From Streptomyces plumbidurans (GTDB taxonomy: Bacteria > Actinomycetota > Actinomycetes > Streptomycetales > Streptomycetaceae), in NCBI RefSeq assembly GCF_019857225.1, contig NZ_JAFJSY010000040.1, positions 56,297-120,296 of the forward strand: 64,000 nucleotides of DNA, read 5' to 3'. Within the stretch, counting starts at the first letter, position 1. Each line of letters opens with the position of its first letter. Positions 16,971-26,107 of the stretch are shown piece by piece. A program made the position numbers and the translations under genes. The notes beneath the pieces were generated by a model. That model was not told the DNA's origin. It ran no database searches and saw only the letters and a program-made list of their open reading frames with translations.

Positions 16971-17161
16971 CCGCGCGGGAGAGACCCCGGAACTCCGGGG
17001 CGCCGAAGGAGCAAGTACCTCCCTTGAATCTCTCAGGCCCCGTTACCGCGCGGGCGAGGCACATCTGAAAAGCGGGCCGCTGCGACAGTGGCTCCACCCA
17101 AGGTGCAAGCCCGGATCGCCCGTGCGATCAGGGCGAACCTCTCAGGTTCCGATGACAGATG
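16971..17161 (+). ncRNA. Tandem glycine riboswitch upstream of gcvT
   Basis: Two aptamers can be read. Aptamer 1 spans about 16971-17053, closed by CCGCGCGG at both ends, with the conserved GGAGAGACC, GCCGAAGGAGCAA and TCTCAGGC blocks. Aptamer 2 spans about 17062-17161, closed by CATCTG/CAGATG, with CCACCCAAGGTGCAAGCC, GAACCTCTCAGGTTCCGATGACAGA. These are the glycine riboswitch core signatures. The element ends about 44 bases before gcvT, where GGGAG would be controlled. Glycine binding is expected to switch on glycine cleavage genes. The family assignment is close to certain. Confidence 0.96.
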
Positions 17162-17204
17162 GGGAGGAACGACATCGCCCTGTCATGACTTGGGAGACCC
17201 ACCC

Positions 17205-18323
17205 ATGAGCAGCACCCCACTGCGCCGTACCGCGCTCGATGCCCTGCATCGCTCGCTCGGCGCGACGATGACCGACTTCGCCGGCTGGGACATGCCGCTG
17301 CGCTACGGCTCCGAGCGCGACGAGCACCTCGCCGTGCGCACCCGGGCCGGGCTGTTCGACCTCTCCCACATGGGCGAGATCACCGTCACCGGCCCCCAGG
17401 CCGCGGCCCTGCTGAACCACGCCCTGGTCGGCAACATCGCCTCCGTCGGCGTCGGCCGCGCCCGCTACACCATGATCTGCCGCGCCGACGGCGGCATCCT
17501 GGACGACCTGATCGTCTACCGGCTCGCCGAGACCGAGTACATGGTCGTCGCCAACGCCTCCAACGCCCAGGTCGTCCTCGACGCCCTGACCGAGCGCGCC
17601 GCCGGCTTCGACGCCGAGGTGCGCGACGACCGCGACGCCTACGCGCTGATCGCCGTGCAGGGCCCCGAGTCCCCCGGCATCCTGAAGTCCCTGACCGACG
17701 CCGACCTCGACGGCCTGAAGTACTACGCGGGCCTGCCCGGCACCGTGGCCGGCGTCCCCGCCCTGATCGCCCGCACCGGTTACACCGGCGAGGACGGCTT
17801 CGAGCTCTTCGTGAAGCCCGAGCACGCCGTGGAGCTGTGGCAGGCGCTGACCGCGGCCGGCGAGGGCGTCGGCCTGGTCCCCTGCGGGCTGTCCTGCCGG
17901 GACACCCTGCGCCTGGAGGCGGGCATGCCGCTGTACGGGCATGAGCTGTCGACCTCCCTGACCCCCTTCGACGCCGGGCTCGGGCGCGTGGTGAAGTTCG
18001 AGAAGGAGGGCGACTTCGTGGGGCGTGCCGCGCTGGCCGAGGCCGCCGCCCGCGCCGAGCAGAACCCGCCCCGCGTCCTGGTCGGCCTGGTCGCCGAGGG
18101 CCGCCGGGTCCCGCGCGCCGGGTACCCGGTCGTCGCCGGTGGCGCGGTGATCGGCGAGGTCACCTCCGGCGCCCCCTCCCCCACGCTCGGCAAGCCGATC
18201 GCGATGGCCTACGTCGACGCCGCGCACGCGGCCCCGGGCACGCCCGGGGTGGGTGTCGACATCCGCGGCAGCCATGAACCGTACGAGGTCGTGGCGCTGC
18301 CGTTCTACAAGCGCCAGAAGTAG
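17205..18323 (+). CDS. gcvT: Aminomethyltransferase, T-protein of the glycine cleavage system
   Basis: A 372-residue enzyme that takes the aminomethyl group from the lipoylated H-protein to tetrahydrofolate, releasing ammonia and 5,10-methylene-THF. The N-terminus TDFAGWDMPLRYGS, the LFDLSHMGEI motif and the C-terminal substrate segments TGYTGEDGFELF and VPCGLSCRDTLRLEAGMPLYGHE are diagnostic. ATG 17205 follows a TGGGAGAC ribosome site directly downstream of the glycine riboswitch. It is the first of gcvT-gcvH-glyA-sdaA. The P-protein gene is not in this window. Confidence 0.98.
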   Translation: MSSTPLRRTALDALHRSLGATMTDFAGWDMPLRYGSERDEHLAVRTRAGLFDLSHMGEITVTGPQAAALLNHALVGNIASVGVGRARYTMICRADGGILDDLIVYRLAETEYMVVANASNAQVVLDALTERAAGFDAEVRDDRDAYALIAVQGPESPGILKSLTDADLDGLKYYAGLPGTVAGVPALIARTGYTGEDGFELFVKPEHAVELWQALTAAGEGVGLVPCGLSCRDTLRLEAGMPLYGHELSTSLTPFDAGLGRVVKFEKEGDFVGRAALAEAAARAEQNPPRVLVGLVAEGRRVPRAGYPVVAGGAVIGEVTSGAPSPTLGKPIAMAYVDAAHAAPGTPGVGVDIRGSHEPYEVVALPFYKRQK

Positions 18324-18443
18324 ACACTGGGCGTGGGCGACCGTCCGCACTGATGTGACCCCGCGCACATTGTTCCTGCTCATCCGGGCATTCAGCACTC
18401 CCTCATTCACCAGCACCTTCCCGCGTACAGGAGAATTCAGGCC

Positions 18444-18821
18444 ATGAGCAACCCGCAGCAGCTGCGCTACAGCAAGGAGCACGAGTGGCTGTCGGCCGCC
18501 GAGGACGGCGTCTCGACGGTCGGCATCACCGAGTTCGCGGCCAACGCGCTCGGCGATGTCGTCTACGCCCAGCTTCCCGAGGTGGGCTCCGCCGTGACCG
18601 CGGGCGAGACCTGCGGCGAGCTGGAGTCGACCAAGTCGGTCAGCGACCTGTACTCCCCCGTCACCGGTGAGGTCACCGAGATCAACGAGGACGTGGTGAA
18701 CGACCCGTCCCTGGTCAACTCGGCCCCCTTCGAGGGCGGCTGGCTGTTCAAGGTGCGCGTCACCGAGGAGCCGTCCGACCTGCTCTCCGCCGACGAGTAC
18801 ACCGCCCAGAACGCCGGCTGA
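18444..18821 (+). CDS. gcvH: Glycine cleavage system H-protein
   Basis: A 125-residue lipoyl carrier protein. The lipoylated lysine is K64 in GELESTKSVSDLYSPV, and the hammerhead lipoyl fold is complete. It shuttles the methylamine intermediate between the P, T and L proteins. It is preceded by AGGAGAATTC and lies 120 bases after gcvT, a gap that could hold a weak internal promoter but shows no clear hairpin. It precedes glyA by 14 bases and is probably co-transcribed with it. Confidence 0.98.
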   Translation: MSNPQQLRYSKEHEWLSAAEDGVSTVGITEFAANALGDVVYAQLPEVGSAVTAGETCGELESTKSVSDLYSPVTGEVTEINEDVVNDPSLVNSAPFEGGWLFKVRVTEEPSDLLSADEYTAQNAG

Positions 18822-18835
18822 GGAGTCGTAGCCGA

Positions 18836-20104
18836 ATGACCGCCCTGAACACGTCCCTGCACGAGCTCGACCCGGAGATCGCCGCGGCGGTCGACGCCGA
18901 GCTGGTGCGCCAGCAGTCGACCCTGGAGATGATCGCCTCCGAGAACTTCGCGCCGCTCGCGGTGATGGAGGCACAGGGCTCGGTGCTGACCAACAAGTAC
19001 GCCGAGGGCTATCCGGGCCGCCGCTACTACGGCGGCTGCGAGCACGTCGACGTCGCCGAGCAGATCGCCATCGACCGGCTCAAGGAGCTGTTCGGCGCCG
19101 CCTACGCCAACGTCCAGCCGCACTCCGGCGCCTCCGCCAACCAGGCCGCCCTGTTCGCGCTGGCCCAGCCCGGCGACACCATCCTGGGCCTGGACCTGGC
19201 GCACGGCGGCCACCTCACCCACGGGATGCGGCTGAACTTCTCCGGCAAGCAGTTCAACGTGGTCGCCTACCACGTGGACGCCGCCACCGGCCTGGTCGAC
19301 ATGGCCGAGCTGGAGCGGCTCGCCAAGGAGCACCGCCCGAAGGTGATCATCGCGGGCTGGTCGGCGTACCCGCGCGAGCTGGACTTCGCCGCCTTCCGCC
19401 GGATCGCCGACGAGGTCGGCGCGTACCTGTGGGTGGACATGGCGCACTTCGCCGGACTGGTGGCGGCCGGGCTGCACGCCAACCCGGTGCCCCACGCGGA
19501 CGTGGTCACCTCCACCACCCACAAGACACTGGGCGGGCCGCGCGGCGGCATCATCCTGGCGCGCAGCACCGACTTCGCGAAGAAGCTGAACTCCTCGGTC
19601 TTCCCCGGCTTCCAGGGCGGCCCGCTGGAGCATGTGATCGCCGCCAAGGCGGTCTCCTTCAAGGTCGCCGCGAGCGAGGAGTTCCGCGAGCGGCAGCGGC
19701 GTACGGTGGAGGGGGCGCGGATCCTGGCCGAGCGGCTGACCGCCGACGACGTCCGGGCGGCCGGGGTGAACGTGCTCTCCGGCGGCACCGACGTGCATCT
19801 GATCCTCGTCGACCTGCGCGCGTCCGAACTGGACGGGCAGCAGGCCGAGGACCGGCTGCACGAGGTGGGCATCACGGTCAACCGCAACGCCGTGCCCGAC
19901 GACCCGCGCCCGCCGATGGTCACCTCGGGGCTGCGGATCGGTACCCCGGCGCTGGCCACCCGCGGCTTCGGCGCCGAGGACTTCGCCGAGGTCGCGGACG
20001 TGATCGCCGAGGCGCTGAAGCCGTCCTACGACGCCGAGGCGCTGAAGGCCCGGGTCCGGGCGCTGGCCGACAAGCACCCGCTGTACCCCGGCCTCAACAA
20101 GTAG
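18836..20104 (+). CDS. glyA: Serine hydroxymethyltransferase
   Basis: A 422-residue PLP enzyme interconverting serine and glycine with THF/methylene-THF. The PLP lysine is K230 in STTHKTLGGPRGG; SENFAP, NKYAEGYPGRRYYGGCE and the VQPHSGASANQAAL motif are all standard. ATG 18836 follows GAGGAG. It sits directly after gcvH, so glycine cleavage products can be combined with glycine to make serine, which sdaA downstream can deaminate. This may be a second glyA copy, as in S. coelicolor, where another SHMT is encoded elsewhere. Confidence 0.97.
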   Translation: MTALNTSLHELDPEIAAAVDAELVRQQSTLEMIASENFAPLAVMEAQGSVLTNKYAEGYPGRRYYGGCEHVDVAEQIAIDRLKELFGAAYANVQPHSGASANQAALFALAQPGDTILGLDLAHGGHLTHGMRLNFSGKQFNVVAYHVDAATGLVDMAELERLAKEHRPKVIIAGWSAYPRELDFAAFRRIADEVGAYLWVDMAHFAGLVAAGLHANPVPHADVVTSTTHKTLGGPRGGIILARSTDFAKKLNSSVFPGFQGGPLEHVIAAKAVSFKVAASEEFRERQRRTVEGARILAERLTADDVRAAGVNVLSGGTDVHLILVDLRASELDGQQAEDRLHEVGITVNRNAVPDDPRPPMVTSGLRIGTPALATRGFGAEDFAEVADVIAEALKPSYDAEALKARVRALADKHPLYPGLNK

Positions 20105-20160
20105 TTCCCCGGTGGGGGCACCCGACGATGTGTGCCCCCACCCTCTCAGGAGGATGTCCC

Positions 20161-21543
<1,383 letters not shown>

Positions 21544-21547
21544 GGCC

Positions 21548-21599
21548 GAGTGCCGAGCTCGTGCGCTGAGACGGAGTGCCGAGGTCGTGCGCTGAGACG
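21548..21599 (+). repeat. Two-copy 26-bp tandem repeat after sdaA
   Basis: Bases 21548-21573 and 21574-21599 are the same 26-base unit with one mismatch (GAGCTC versus GAGGTC at the eleventh base). It starts four bases after the sdaA stop and contains CTGAGACG. It looks like a slippage duplication in the 3' untranslated region. No hairpin strong enough for a terminator is obvious in it. Confidence 0.75.
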
Positions 21600-21625
21600 G
21601 GGGCGCGTTCGGGCGGCCCCGTCGG

Positions 21626-22051
21626 TCAGCGCAGCGCCGACGCCTGGTCGTCGGCCTCGTCGAACGCCTGCCTGGCCTGCTCCACCTTCCGGAGGTTCTC
21701 CGCGGACCATTCGGCGAGGTGGGCGAAGATCGGCGCCAGGCTGCCGCCGAGTTCGCTGATCTCGTACTCGACCCGGGGCGGCACCTCCGGGTAGTACGTG
21801 CGCACCACCAGGCCGTCGCGCTCCATCTGGCGCAGCCGCTGGGTGAGCACCTTCGCGGTGATGGTGCCGATGTTGCGCTGCAGCTCGACGAAACGCTGCC
21901 GGCCGAACTCGTTCAGCGTCCACAGGATGGGCGTCGTCCAGCGACTGAAGACGATGTCGACCACCGGGGAGACCGGGCACGCCAGCTCCGGGTCGACGAC
22001 CTGCCCGCCCTGCCTGCTGACGCTGCCCGTGGCGCGCGTGCTGCCGCCCAT
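21626..22051 (-). CDS. HxlR-family transcriptional regulator
   Basis: A 141-residue winged-helix regulator. The family pattern is clear: CPVSPVVDIVFSRWTTPILWTL with the near-N-terminal cysteine, RFVELQRNIGTITAKVLTQRLRQMERDGLV, and the wing YPEVPPRVEYEISELG. Some HxlR proteins sense electrophiles or redox stress through that cysteine. It diverges from an NmrA-type reductase gene with a palindrome in the gap, the standard layout for HxlR control of a neighbouring oxidoreductase. It converges on sdaA. Confidence 0.92.
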   Translation of the reverse strand: MGGSTRATGSVSRQGGQVVDPELACPVSPVVDIVFSRWTTPILWTLNEFGRQRFVELQRNIGTITAKVLTQRLRQMERDGLVVRTYYPEVPPRVEYEISELGGSLAPIFAHLAEWSAENLRKVEQARQAFDEADDQASALR

Positions 22052-22079
22052 TGGAACCCTCCCGGGAAGTCACTTTCCT

Positions 22080-22096
22080 CTAGGTACCTAGTATAC
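22080..22096. promoter_or_regulatory. Palindromic operator candidate between HxlR and NmrA-type genes
   Basis: CTAGGTACCTAG (22080-22091) is a perfect 12-bp palindrome, directly followed by the overlapping hexamer palindrome GTATAC (22091-22096). Reading the minus strand, TATACT at 22095-22090 could be a -10 box of the HxlR gene, so binding here would repress it and act on the divergent reductase. This is the only A/T-rich patch in the 130-base gap. Confidence 0.5.
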
Positions 22097-22181
22097 AAAC
22101 GATGCTAGCGTCGCCGACAGAGCCCGGCCGGTCCCGGTCTCCACCCCAACTCGCGCTCGTATCCACGCCTTTGGAGTTGTC

Positions 22182-23027
22182 ATGATCGTTGTCACCGGAG
22201 CCTCCGGAAACGTCGGCCGCCCCCTCGTCGAGGCGCTCGCCACCGCGGGCGAGAAGGTCACGGCCGTATCGCGCAGTCCCGTTGCCCACGACCTGCCCAA
22301 GGAGGCGCGACATGTCCGCGCCGACCTCGCCGATCCCGCCACCCTGGGCCCCGCCCTGGACGGCGCGGACGCCCTGTTCATCCTGCTGGCCGGCGAACTG
22401 CTCGGCGGTGGCGCACCGGCCGTCGAGGTCCTGGCGGCCGCCAGGGAAGCCGGCGTGCGGCGCGTGGTGCTGCTCTCCTCGCAGATCAACGGCACCCGAC
22501 CGGACGCCCTCTCGCACGGCCGGCTGCGGGAGTTCGAGGAGGCCGTACGCACCTCGGGCCTGGACTGGACCATCCTGCGCCCCGGCGGCTTCGCCTCCAA
22601 CGCCTACGCCTGGATCGAGACCGTCCGCACACAGCGCACGGTGATCGCCCCGTTCGCCGACGTGGCACTGCCCGTCGTGGACCCGGCGGACATCTCGGAG
22701 GTAGCCGCCGTGGTCCTGCGCGACGAGGGCCACTCCGGCCGGATCTACGAACTGACCGGCCCGGCCGCCGTCACCCCGCGCGAACAGGCCGCGGCGCTGT
22801 CCGAGGCGCTCGGCGAGCAGGTGGGCTTCATGGACCTGACCCGTGAGCAGGCGCGCGAGCACATGGCGAAGTTCATGCCCGAGCCGGTGATCGAGGGCAC
22901 CCTCGACATCCTCGGCGAGCCGCTGCCCGCCGAACAGCGGGTCAGTGGCGACATCGAGCGGATCCTCGGCCGCCCGGCGGGCTCCTTCGCCGACTGGGCC
23001 AAGCGCAACGCCCACGCCTTCAATTGA
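22182..23027 (+). CDS. NmrA/SDR-type NAD(P)-binding oxidoreductase
   Basis: A 281-residue atypical short-chain dehydrogenase with the N-terminal Rossmann motif VTGASGNVGRPLVEAL, the RRVVLLSSQ strand and the NmrA-type LDWTILRPGGFASN. Such proteins (azoreductase or quinone oxidoreductase-like) bind NAD(P)H, often for stress-linked reduction. The stop codon and last base of the preceding codon lie in TTGA (23024-23027), which is the right end of the IS200/IS605 element, so the insertion supplies the stop; the original protein was probably only slightly longer. It is divergent from HxlR. Confidence 0.88.
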   Translation: MIVVTGASGNVGRPLVEALATAGEKVTAVSRSPVAHDLPKEARHVRADLADPATLGPALDGADALFILLAGELLGGGAPAVEVLAAAREAGVRRVVLLSSQINGTRPDALSHGRLREFEEAVRTSGLDWTILRPGGFASNAYAWIETVRTQRTVIAPFADVALPVVDPADISEVAAVVLRDEGHSGRIYELTGPAAVTPREQAAALSEALGEQVGFMDLTREQAREHMAKFMPEPVIEGTLDILGEPLPAEQRVSGDIERILGRPAGSFADWAKRNAHAFN

Positions 23028-23160
23028 CATCCTCTCCCCCTGAAGGGGGGAGATTCCCGCCTACCGCGTCGTTGAAGGCTGCGGTGTCGAGTGGGTTCCT
23101 GCTTCGCTGCGCGGTGCCGGGACGAGTCCCGGTCTTACCTGCGCTCCACAGGCTGACACC
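23024..23160 (-). ncRNA. Candidate omega RNA (reRNA) of the TnpB nuclease
   Basis: In this family the guide RNA comes from the 3' end of tnpB and the right end, ending with the flank as guide. Here that would run from inside the tnpB 3' end to the hairpin at 23033-23053 and the GTCAA end, with the guide read from the 3' end of the NmrA-type gene (minus strand, from 23023 downwards). The 5' boundary is a guess. The position is by analogy; transcription is not shown by the sequence. Confidence 0.45.
23033..23053 (-). repeat. Right-end hairpin of the IS element
   Basis: TCTCCCCC (23033-23040) pairs with GGGGGAGA (23046-23053) around a TGAAG loop. It sits 7 bases inside the right tip and just after the tnpB stop, the place where TnpA recognises the end and where the terminal omega RNA hairpin lies. 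Confidence 0.7.
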
Positions 23161-24278
23161 GCCAGTCCGGCGGCCTTGGCGACGTTGACCGCCGCGTTGA
23201 TGTCCCGGTCCAGGACCGTTCCGCAGGCCCCGCAGGTCCACACACGGACGCTGAGGGGCTTGGGGCCGTCCTTGACGCCGCACTGCGAGCACACCTGACT
23301 GGTGGGTTCGAAGCGGCCGACGCGGACGGAGGTGCGCCCGTACCGGGCGGCTTTGTACTCCAGCATGGTCACGAACGCCGACCATCCGGCGTCGTGCACG
23401 GACTTGGCCAGACGTGTGCGCGCGAGCCCCTTCACCGCCAGGTCCTCCACGGCGACCGCTTGGTTCTCGCGGATCAGCTTCGTGGAGAGCTGGTGGTGGA
23501 ACTCGCGGCGCGCGTCGGCCACCTTCGCGTGAGCGCGGGCGACCTTGACCCTGGCCTTGTTCCGGTTGCTGGAGCGCTTCTCCTTGCGGGAGAGGGCCCG
23601 CTGCGCCTTCTTCAGGCGCTTCTCCGCCCGGCGCAGGAAGCGCGGGGAGTCGATCTTTGTCCCGTCGGAGAGGACCGCGAAGTGTCCGAGCCCGAGATCG
23701 ATGCCCACCTCGGGCGTGACCTCGGGCAGGACTTCCTGCGGGCCGGTCTCGACGACGAAGCTCGCGAAGTACCTGCCCGCGCTGTCCTTGACCACCGTCA
23801 CCGTGGACGGCGTTGAGGGCAGGGAGCGGGACCACTTCACCTTGACGTCGCCGATCTTCGGCAGGCGCAGCTTCTGTCCCACAGTGATCGACCAGCGGGC
23901 GTTCGCGGTGAACCGAACCGACTGCCGGGTGTCCCGCTTCGACTTGTACCGGGGTGCACCCATGCGCGGGCGCTTGCCTTTCAGGCCGCCGAAGAAGTTC
24001 CGGTACGCGGTGTCCAGGTCGCGCAGGGACTGCTGGAGGACGACCGCCGAGACCTCGCCGAGCCAGGCCCGCTCGGGGGTGTTCTTCGCCTCGGTGATGA
24101 GTTGCTTCGACAGGTCGCCGGTCTTCGGGAACGGCATGCCTTCGCCGCGGGCGGTCTCCCGAGCCCGGAGGGCGTCGTTGTAGACCACCCGCGCACACCC
24201 GAACGCCCTCGCCAACGCCATGCGCTGACCGGCGCTCGGGTACAGGCGGAAGCTGTACCGAAGCTGCACACGGATCAT
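23061..24278 (-). CDS. tnpB: TnpB RNA-guided nuclease (IS605 OrfB)
   Basis: A 405-residue TnpB. The RuvC residues are present: D194 in VGIDLGLGHFAVLSDGTK, E279 in AVEDLAVKGL and the Asp of LDRDINAAVN near 357-359. The zinc ribbon has C330-C333 and C349-C352 (CSQCG...CGACG). The N-terminal helix-turn-helix part RYSFRLYPSAGQRMALARAFGCARVVYND is typical. TnpB cuts DNA matched by the omega RNA next to a short motif, which helps retain the element. Length and catalytic set suggest an active protein. ATG 24278 overlaps the tnpA start by two bases. Confidence 0.95.
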   Translation of the reverse strand: MIRVQLRYSFRLYPSAGQRMALARAFGCARVVYNDALRARETARGEGMPFPKTGDLSKQLITEAKNTPERAWLGEVSAVVLQQSLRDLDTAYRNFFGGLKGKRPRMGAPRYKSKRDTRQSVRFTANARWSITVGQKLRLPKIGDVKVKWSRSLPSTPSTVTVVKDSAGRYFASFVVETGPQEVLPEVTPEVGIDLGLGHFAVLSDGTKIDSPRFLRRAEKRLKKAQRALSRKEKRSSNRNKARVKVARAHAKVADARREFHHQLSTKLIRENQAVAVEDLAVKGLARTRLAKSVHDAGWSAFVTMLEYKAARYGRTSVRVGRFEPTSQVCSQCGVKDGPKPLSVRVWTCGACGTVLDRDINAAVNVAKAAGLAVSACGAQVRPGLVPAPRSEAGTHSTPQPSTTR

Positions 24279-24711
24279 GATACGCAGTTGGTTTATGGGT
24301 ATCGATGAGAACGTTCGTACAGGTCGTCACTGCGTCTTCCGGATGCATGTTCACTTGGTTTTCGTGACGAAGTACCGGCACAAGGTCTTCGCCGACCGGC
24401 ACCTGACGCGGTGCGAGGAGATCATGCGGGCCGTGTGCGAGGACTTCGAGGCCGAGCTGGTGGAGTTCAACGGCGAGGCCAACCACGTCCACCTGCTGGT
24501 GAACTTCCCTCCGAAAGTCGCCGCGTCCAGGCTGGTGAACTCCCTCAAGGGCGTGTCCTCGCGCAGACTCCGCCGGGAGTTCCCCGACCTGGTCCGCCAC
24601 TACTGGCGGGCACAGCGCCTGTGGTCCGGCTCGTACTTCGCCGGATCGGTCGGCGGCGCCCCCCTCAGCATCGTGAAGCAGTACATCGAGCAGCAGAACC
24701 GACCGCTCTGA
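24277..24711 (+). CDS. tnpA: IS200/IS605 TnpA (Y1 HUH transposase)
   Basis: A 144-residue single-strand transposase with the HUH pair at H70 and H72 (NHVHLLV) and the catalytic tyrosine at Y136 (IVKQYIEQQ). The N-terminal HLVFVTKYRHKVF segment is highly typical. It cuts and rejoins one strand at the hairpin ends. ATG 24277 is used; an in-frame ATG at 24295 gives a shorter N-terminus and may be the true start. It is divergent from tnpB. Confidence 0.95.
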   Translation: MIRSWFMGIDENVRTGRHCVFRMHVHLVFVTKYRHKVFADRHLTRCEEIMRAVCEDFEAELVEFNGEANHVHLLVNFPPKVAASRLVNSLKGVSSRRLRREFPDLVRHYWRAQRLWSGSYFAGSVGGAPLSIVKQYIEQQNRPL

Positions 24712-24782
24712 CCCGGGCTGAGGTGAACACTGCGGATCCACGCACACAGCCGAGGTCAGAGCAGTTCTCAGCTTCGCTTCAC

Positions 24783-24802
24783 CACCGGGCTGAAGCCCGG
24801 TG
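24783..24802 (+). repeat. Left-end hairpin of the IS element
   Basis: CACCGGGC (24783-24790) and GCCCGGTG (24795-24802) form a perfect 8-bp stem around TGAA. It lies 72 bases past the tnpA stop and matches the loop of the right-end hairpin, as expected for the left recognition hairpin. The cleavage point lies a short distance beyond. Confidence 0.7.
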
Positions 24803-24928
24803 CACTGCGAACAGACCCGGTAGCGCCGACCTTTCCACGCCGTTTCCACATCCGGAAGGGATCACCCGTGTCAGTGTGGTGGGTACATGAACCCCTGTCC
24901 CCCCACCGGCACTTCAGGGAGTCCTCAC

Positions 24929-25483
24929 ATGCTGCGCGGCATCGACGTAAGCGCATATCAGTCGTCCTCGTACGGCACGGACGGCCTCTCCTTCGCCTTC
25001 ATCAAGGCGACGGAAGGCCATTCGTACATCAACCCCAAGCTCACCGCCCAGACGAAGCACGGCCGTGACGCCGGACTCGTCGTCGGCTTCTACCACTTCC
25101 TGTGGCCGGGCAACCTCCAGACCCAGGCGGAGTACTTCGTCAAGCACGCCCCCGAGAAGGCGGGCGACATCCTCGCCGTCGACTGGGAACGCACCAGCGA
25201 GGGCACCCACGCGAGCAACGCGGAGAAGGACCACTTCATCCGCATCCTGAAGGACCTGCGCCCGAACAACCAGGTCGTGCTCTATACGAACCGGGACTTC
25301 TGGCTCAATGTCGACACCACGTCGTACGCCGGCGACGGCCTCTGGATCGCCGACTACGTCACGGCGGGCAAGCCCCGCATCAAGGCCAAGTGGCGCTTCC
25401 ACCAGTACACCAGCGACCCCCACGACAAGGACGTGGCGGACTTCGCGGACAAGGCGGCGTTGAAGAAGTGGGCCGCCGGATAA
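24929..25483 (+). CDS. GH25 lysozyme-like muramidase without a signal peptide
   Basis: A 184-residue single GH25 domain. The catalytic pair is seen as Asp in LRGIDVSAYQSS near residue 6 and Asp/Glu in ILAVDWERT near residue 90; IKATEGHSYINPK and GFYHFLWPGN are further signatures. The family cleaves the beta-1,4 bond of peptidoglycan glycans. AGGGAG lies before ATG 24929, and no Sec or Tat signal is visible, so export would need a non-classical route or lysis. It follows the IS element and precedes a MOSC gene. Confidence 0.88.
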   Translation: MLRGIDVSAYQSSSYGTDGLSFAFIKATEGHSYINPKLTAQTKHGRDAGLVVGFYHFLWPGNLQTQAEYFVKHAPEKAGDILAVDWERTSEGTHASNAEKDHFIRILKDLRPNNQVVLYTNRDFWLNVDTTSYAGDGLWIADYVTAGKPRIKAKWRFHQYTSDPHDKDVADFADKAALKKWAAG

Positions 25484-25521
25484 GCTCCTGAGCACGGGTG
25501 TCGTGCGGCGGAGGGGATCGA

Positions 25522-26064
25522 ATGGGCGGGGCGGTCAGTGCGGTCAGCAGGAACGGGGTGTACTCGTTCACCAAGCCGAACCGGGAGAGCATCACCTTGC
25601 TCGCGGGGCTCGGGGTGGAGGGGGATGTGCACGCCGGTACGACCGTGAAGCACCGCAGCCGGATGCGCCGGGACCCCTCGCAGCCCAATCTGCGGCAGGT
25701 GCACCTCATCCACGAGGAGCTGTTCGAGGAGGTGCGGGCGGCCGGGTTCGAGGTCGCGGCCGGGCAGCTCGGGGAGAACGTGACCACACGCGGGATCGAT
25801 CTGCTGGGCCTGCCCGTCGGGACGCTGCTGCGGCTCGGTGACGAGGCCGTGGTCGAGGTGACCGGGCTGCGGAACCCGTGTCTGCAGATCGACGGCTTCC
25901 AGGACGGACTGCTCAAGCAGGTCGTCGGGCGGGACGAGGACGGTGCCGTGCTGCGCCGTGCCGGGATCATGAGCGTGGTCGTGACGGGCGGGCCGGTGCG
26001 GCCGGGCGACCCGGTGGAGGTCGAACTGCCCAGCGGGCCGCACCGGCCCCTCGACGTCGTCTGA
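25522..26064 (+). CDS. MOSC-domain protein
   Basis: A 180-residue stand-alone MOSC domain, the C-terminal fold of molybdenum cofactor sulfurases. The motifs GVEGDVHAGTTVKHRS, QVHLIHEELFEE, GQLGENVTTRGIDL and the conserved cysteine of TGLRNPCLQID are present. Such proteins are thought to transfer or carry sulfur on a cysteine; the partner is not known. GAGGGGATCGA precedes ATG 25522. Confidence 0.9.
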   Translation: MGGAVSAVSRNGVYSFTKPNRESITLLAGLGVEGDVHAGTTVKHRSRMRRDPSQPNLRQVHLIHEELFEEVRAAGFEVAAGQLGENVTTRGIDLLGLPVGTLLRLGDEAVVEVTGLRNPCLQIDGFQDGLLKQVVGRDEDGAVLRRAGIMSVVVTGGPVRPGDPVEVELPSGPHRPLDVV

Positions 26065-26107
26065 GCCGTACGGCCGCGACCTCCCTGGGCCGTTCCCGAG
26101 CCGTCCC

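Larger units (their letters stand above)
23024..24840. mobile_element. IS200/IS605-family element with divergent tnpA and tnpB
   Basis: The element has a Y1 transposase gene (tnpA, plus strand) and a TnpB gene (minus strand) starting at the same point. The right end on the minus strand is a hairpin with TTCA in the loop followed by GGATGTCAA; the final TCAA is also the right cleavage tetranucleotide of the well-studied IS608. A second hairpin with a TGAA loop (24783-24802) marks the left end. The left boundary past that hairpin is approximate. Both reading frames are intact, so it may still move. No target duplication is expected for this family. Confidence 0.85.

Noticed and set aside
19429..20160. 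Long open frame upstream of and in frame with sdaA, inside glyA
   Set aside because: It lies in a second frame of glyA, is Arg/Gly-rich as expected of high-GC shadow frames, and the GTG at 20161 with AGGAGG gives the exact serine dehydratase start.
21548..21599. CRISPR or satellite-like array after sdaA
   Set aside because: Only two adjacent units with no spacer are present, so it is a simple tandem duplication.
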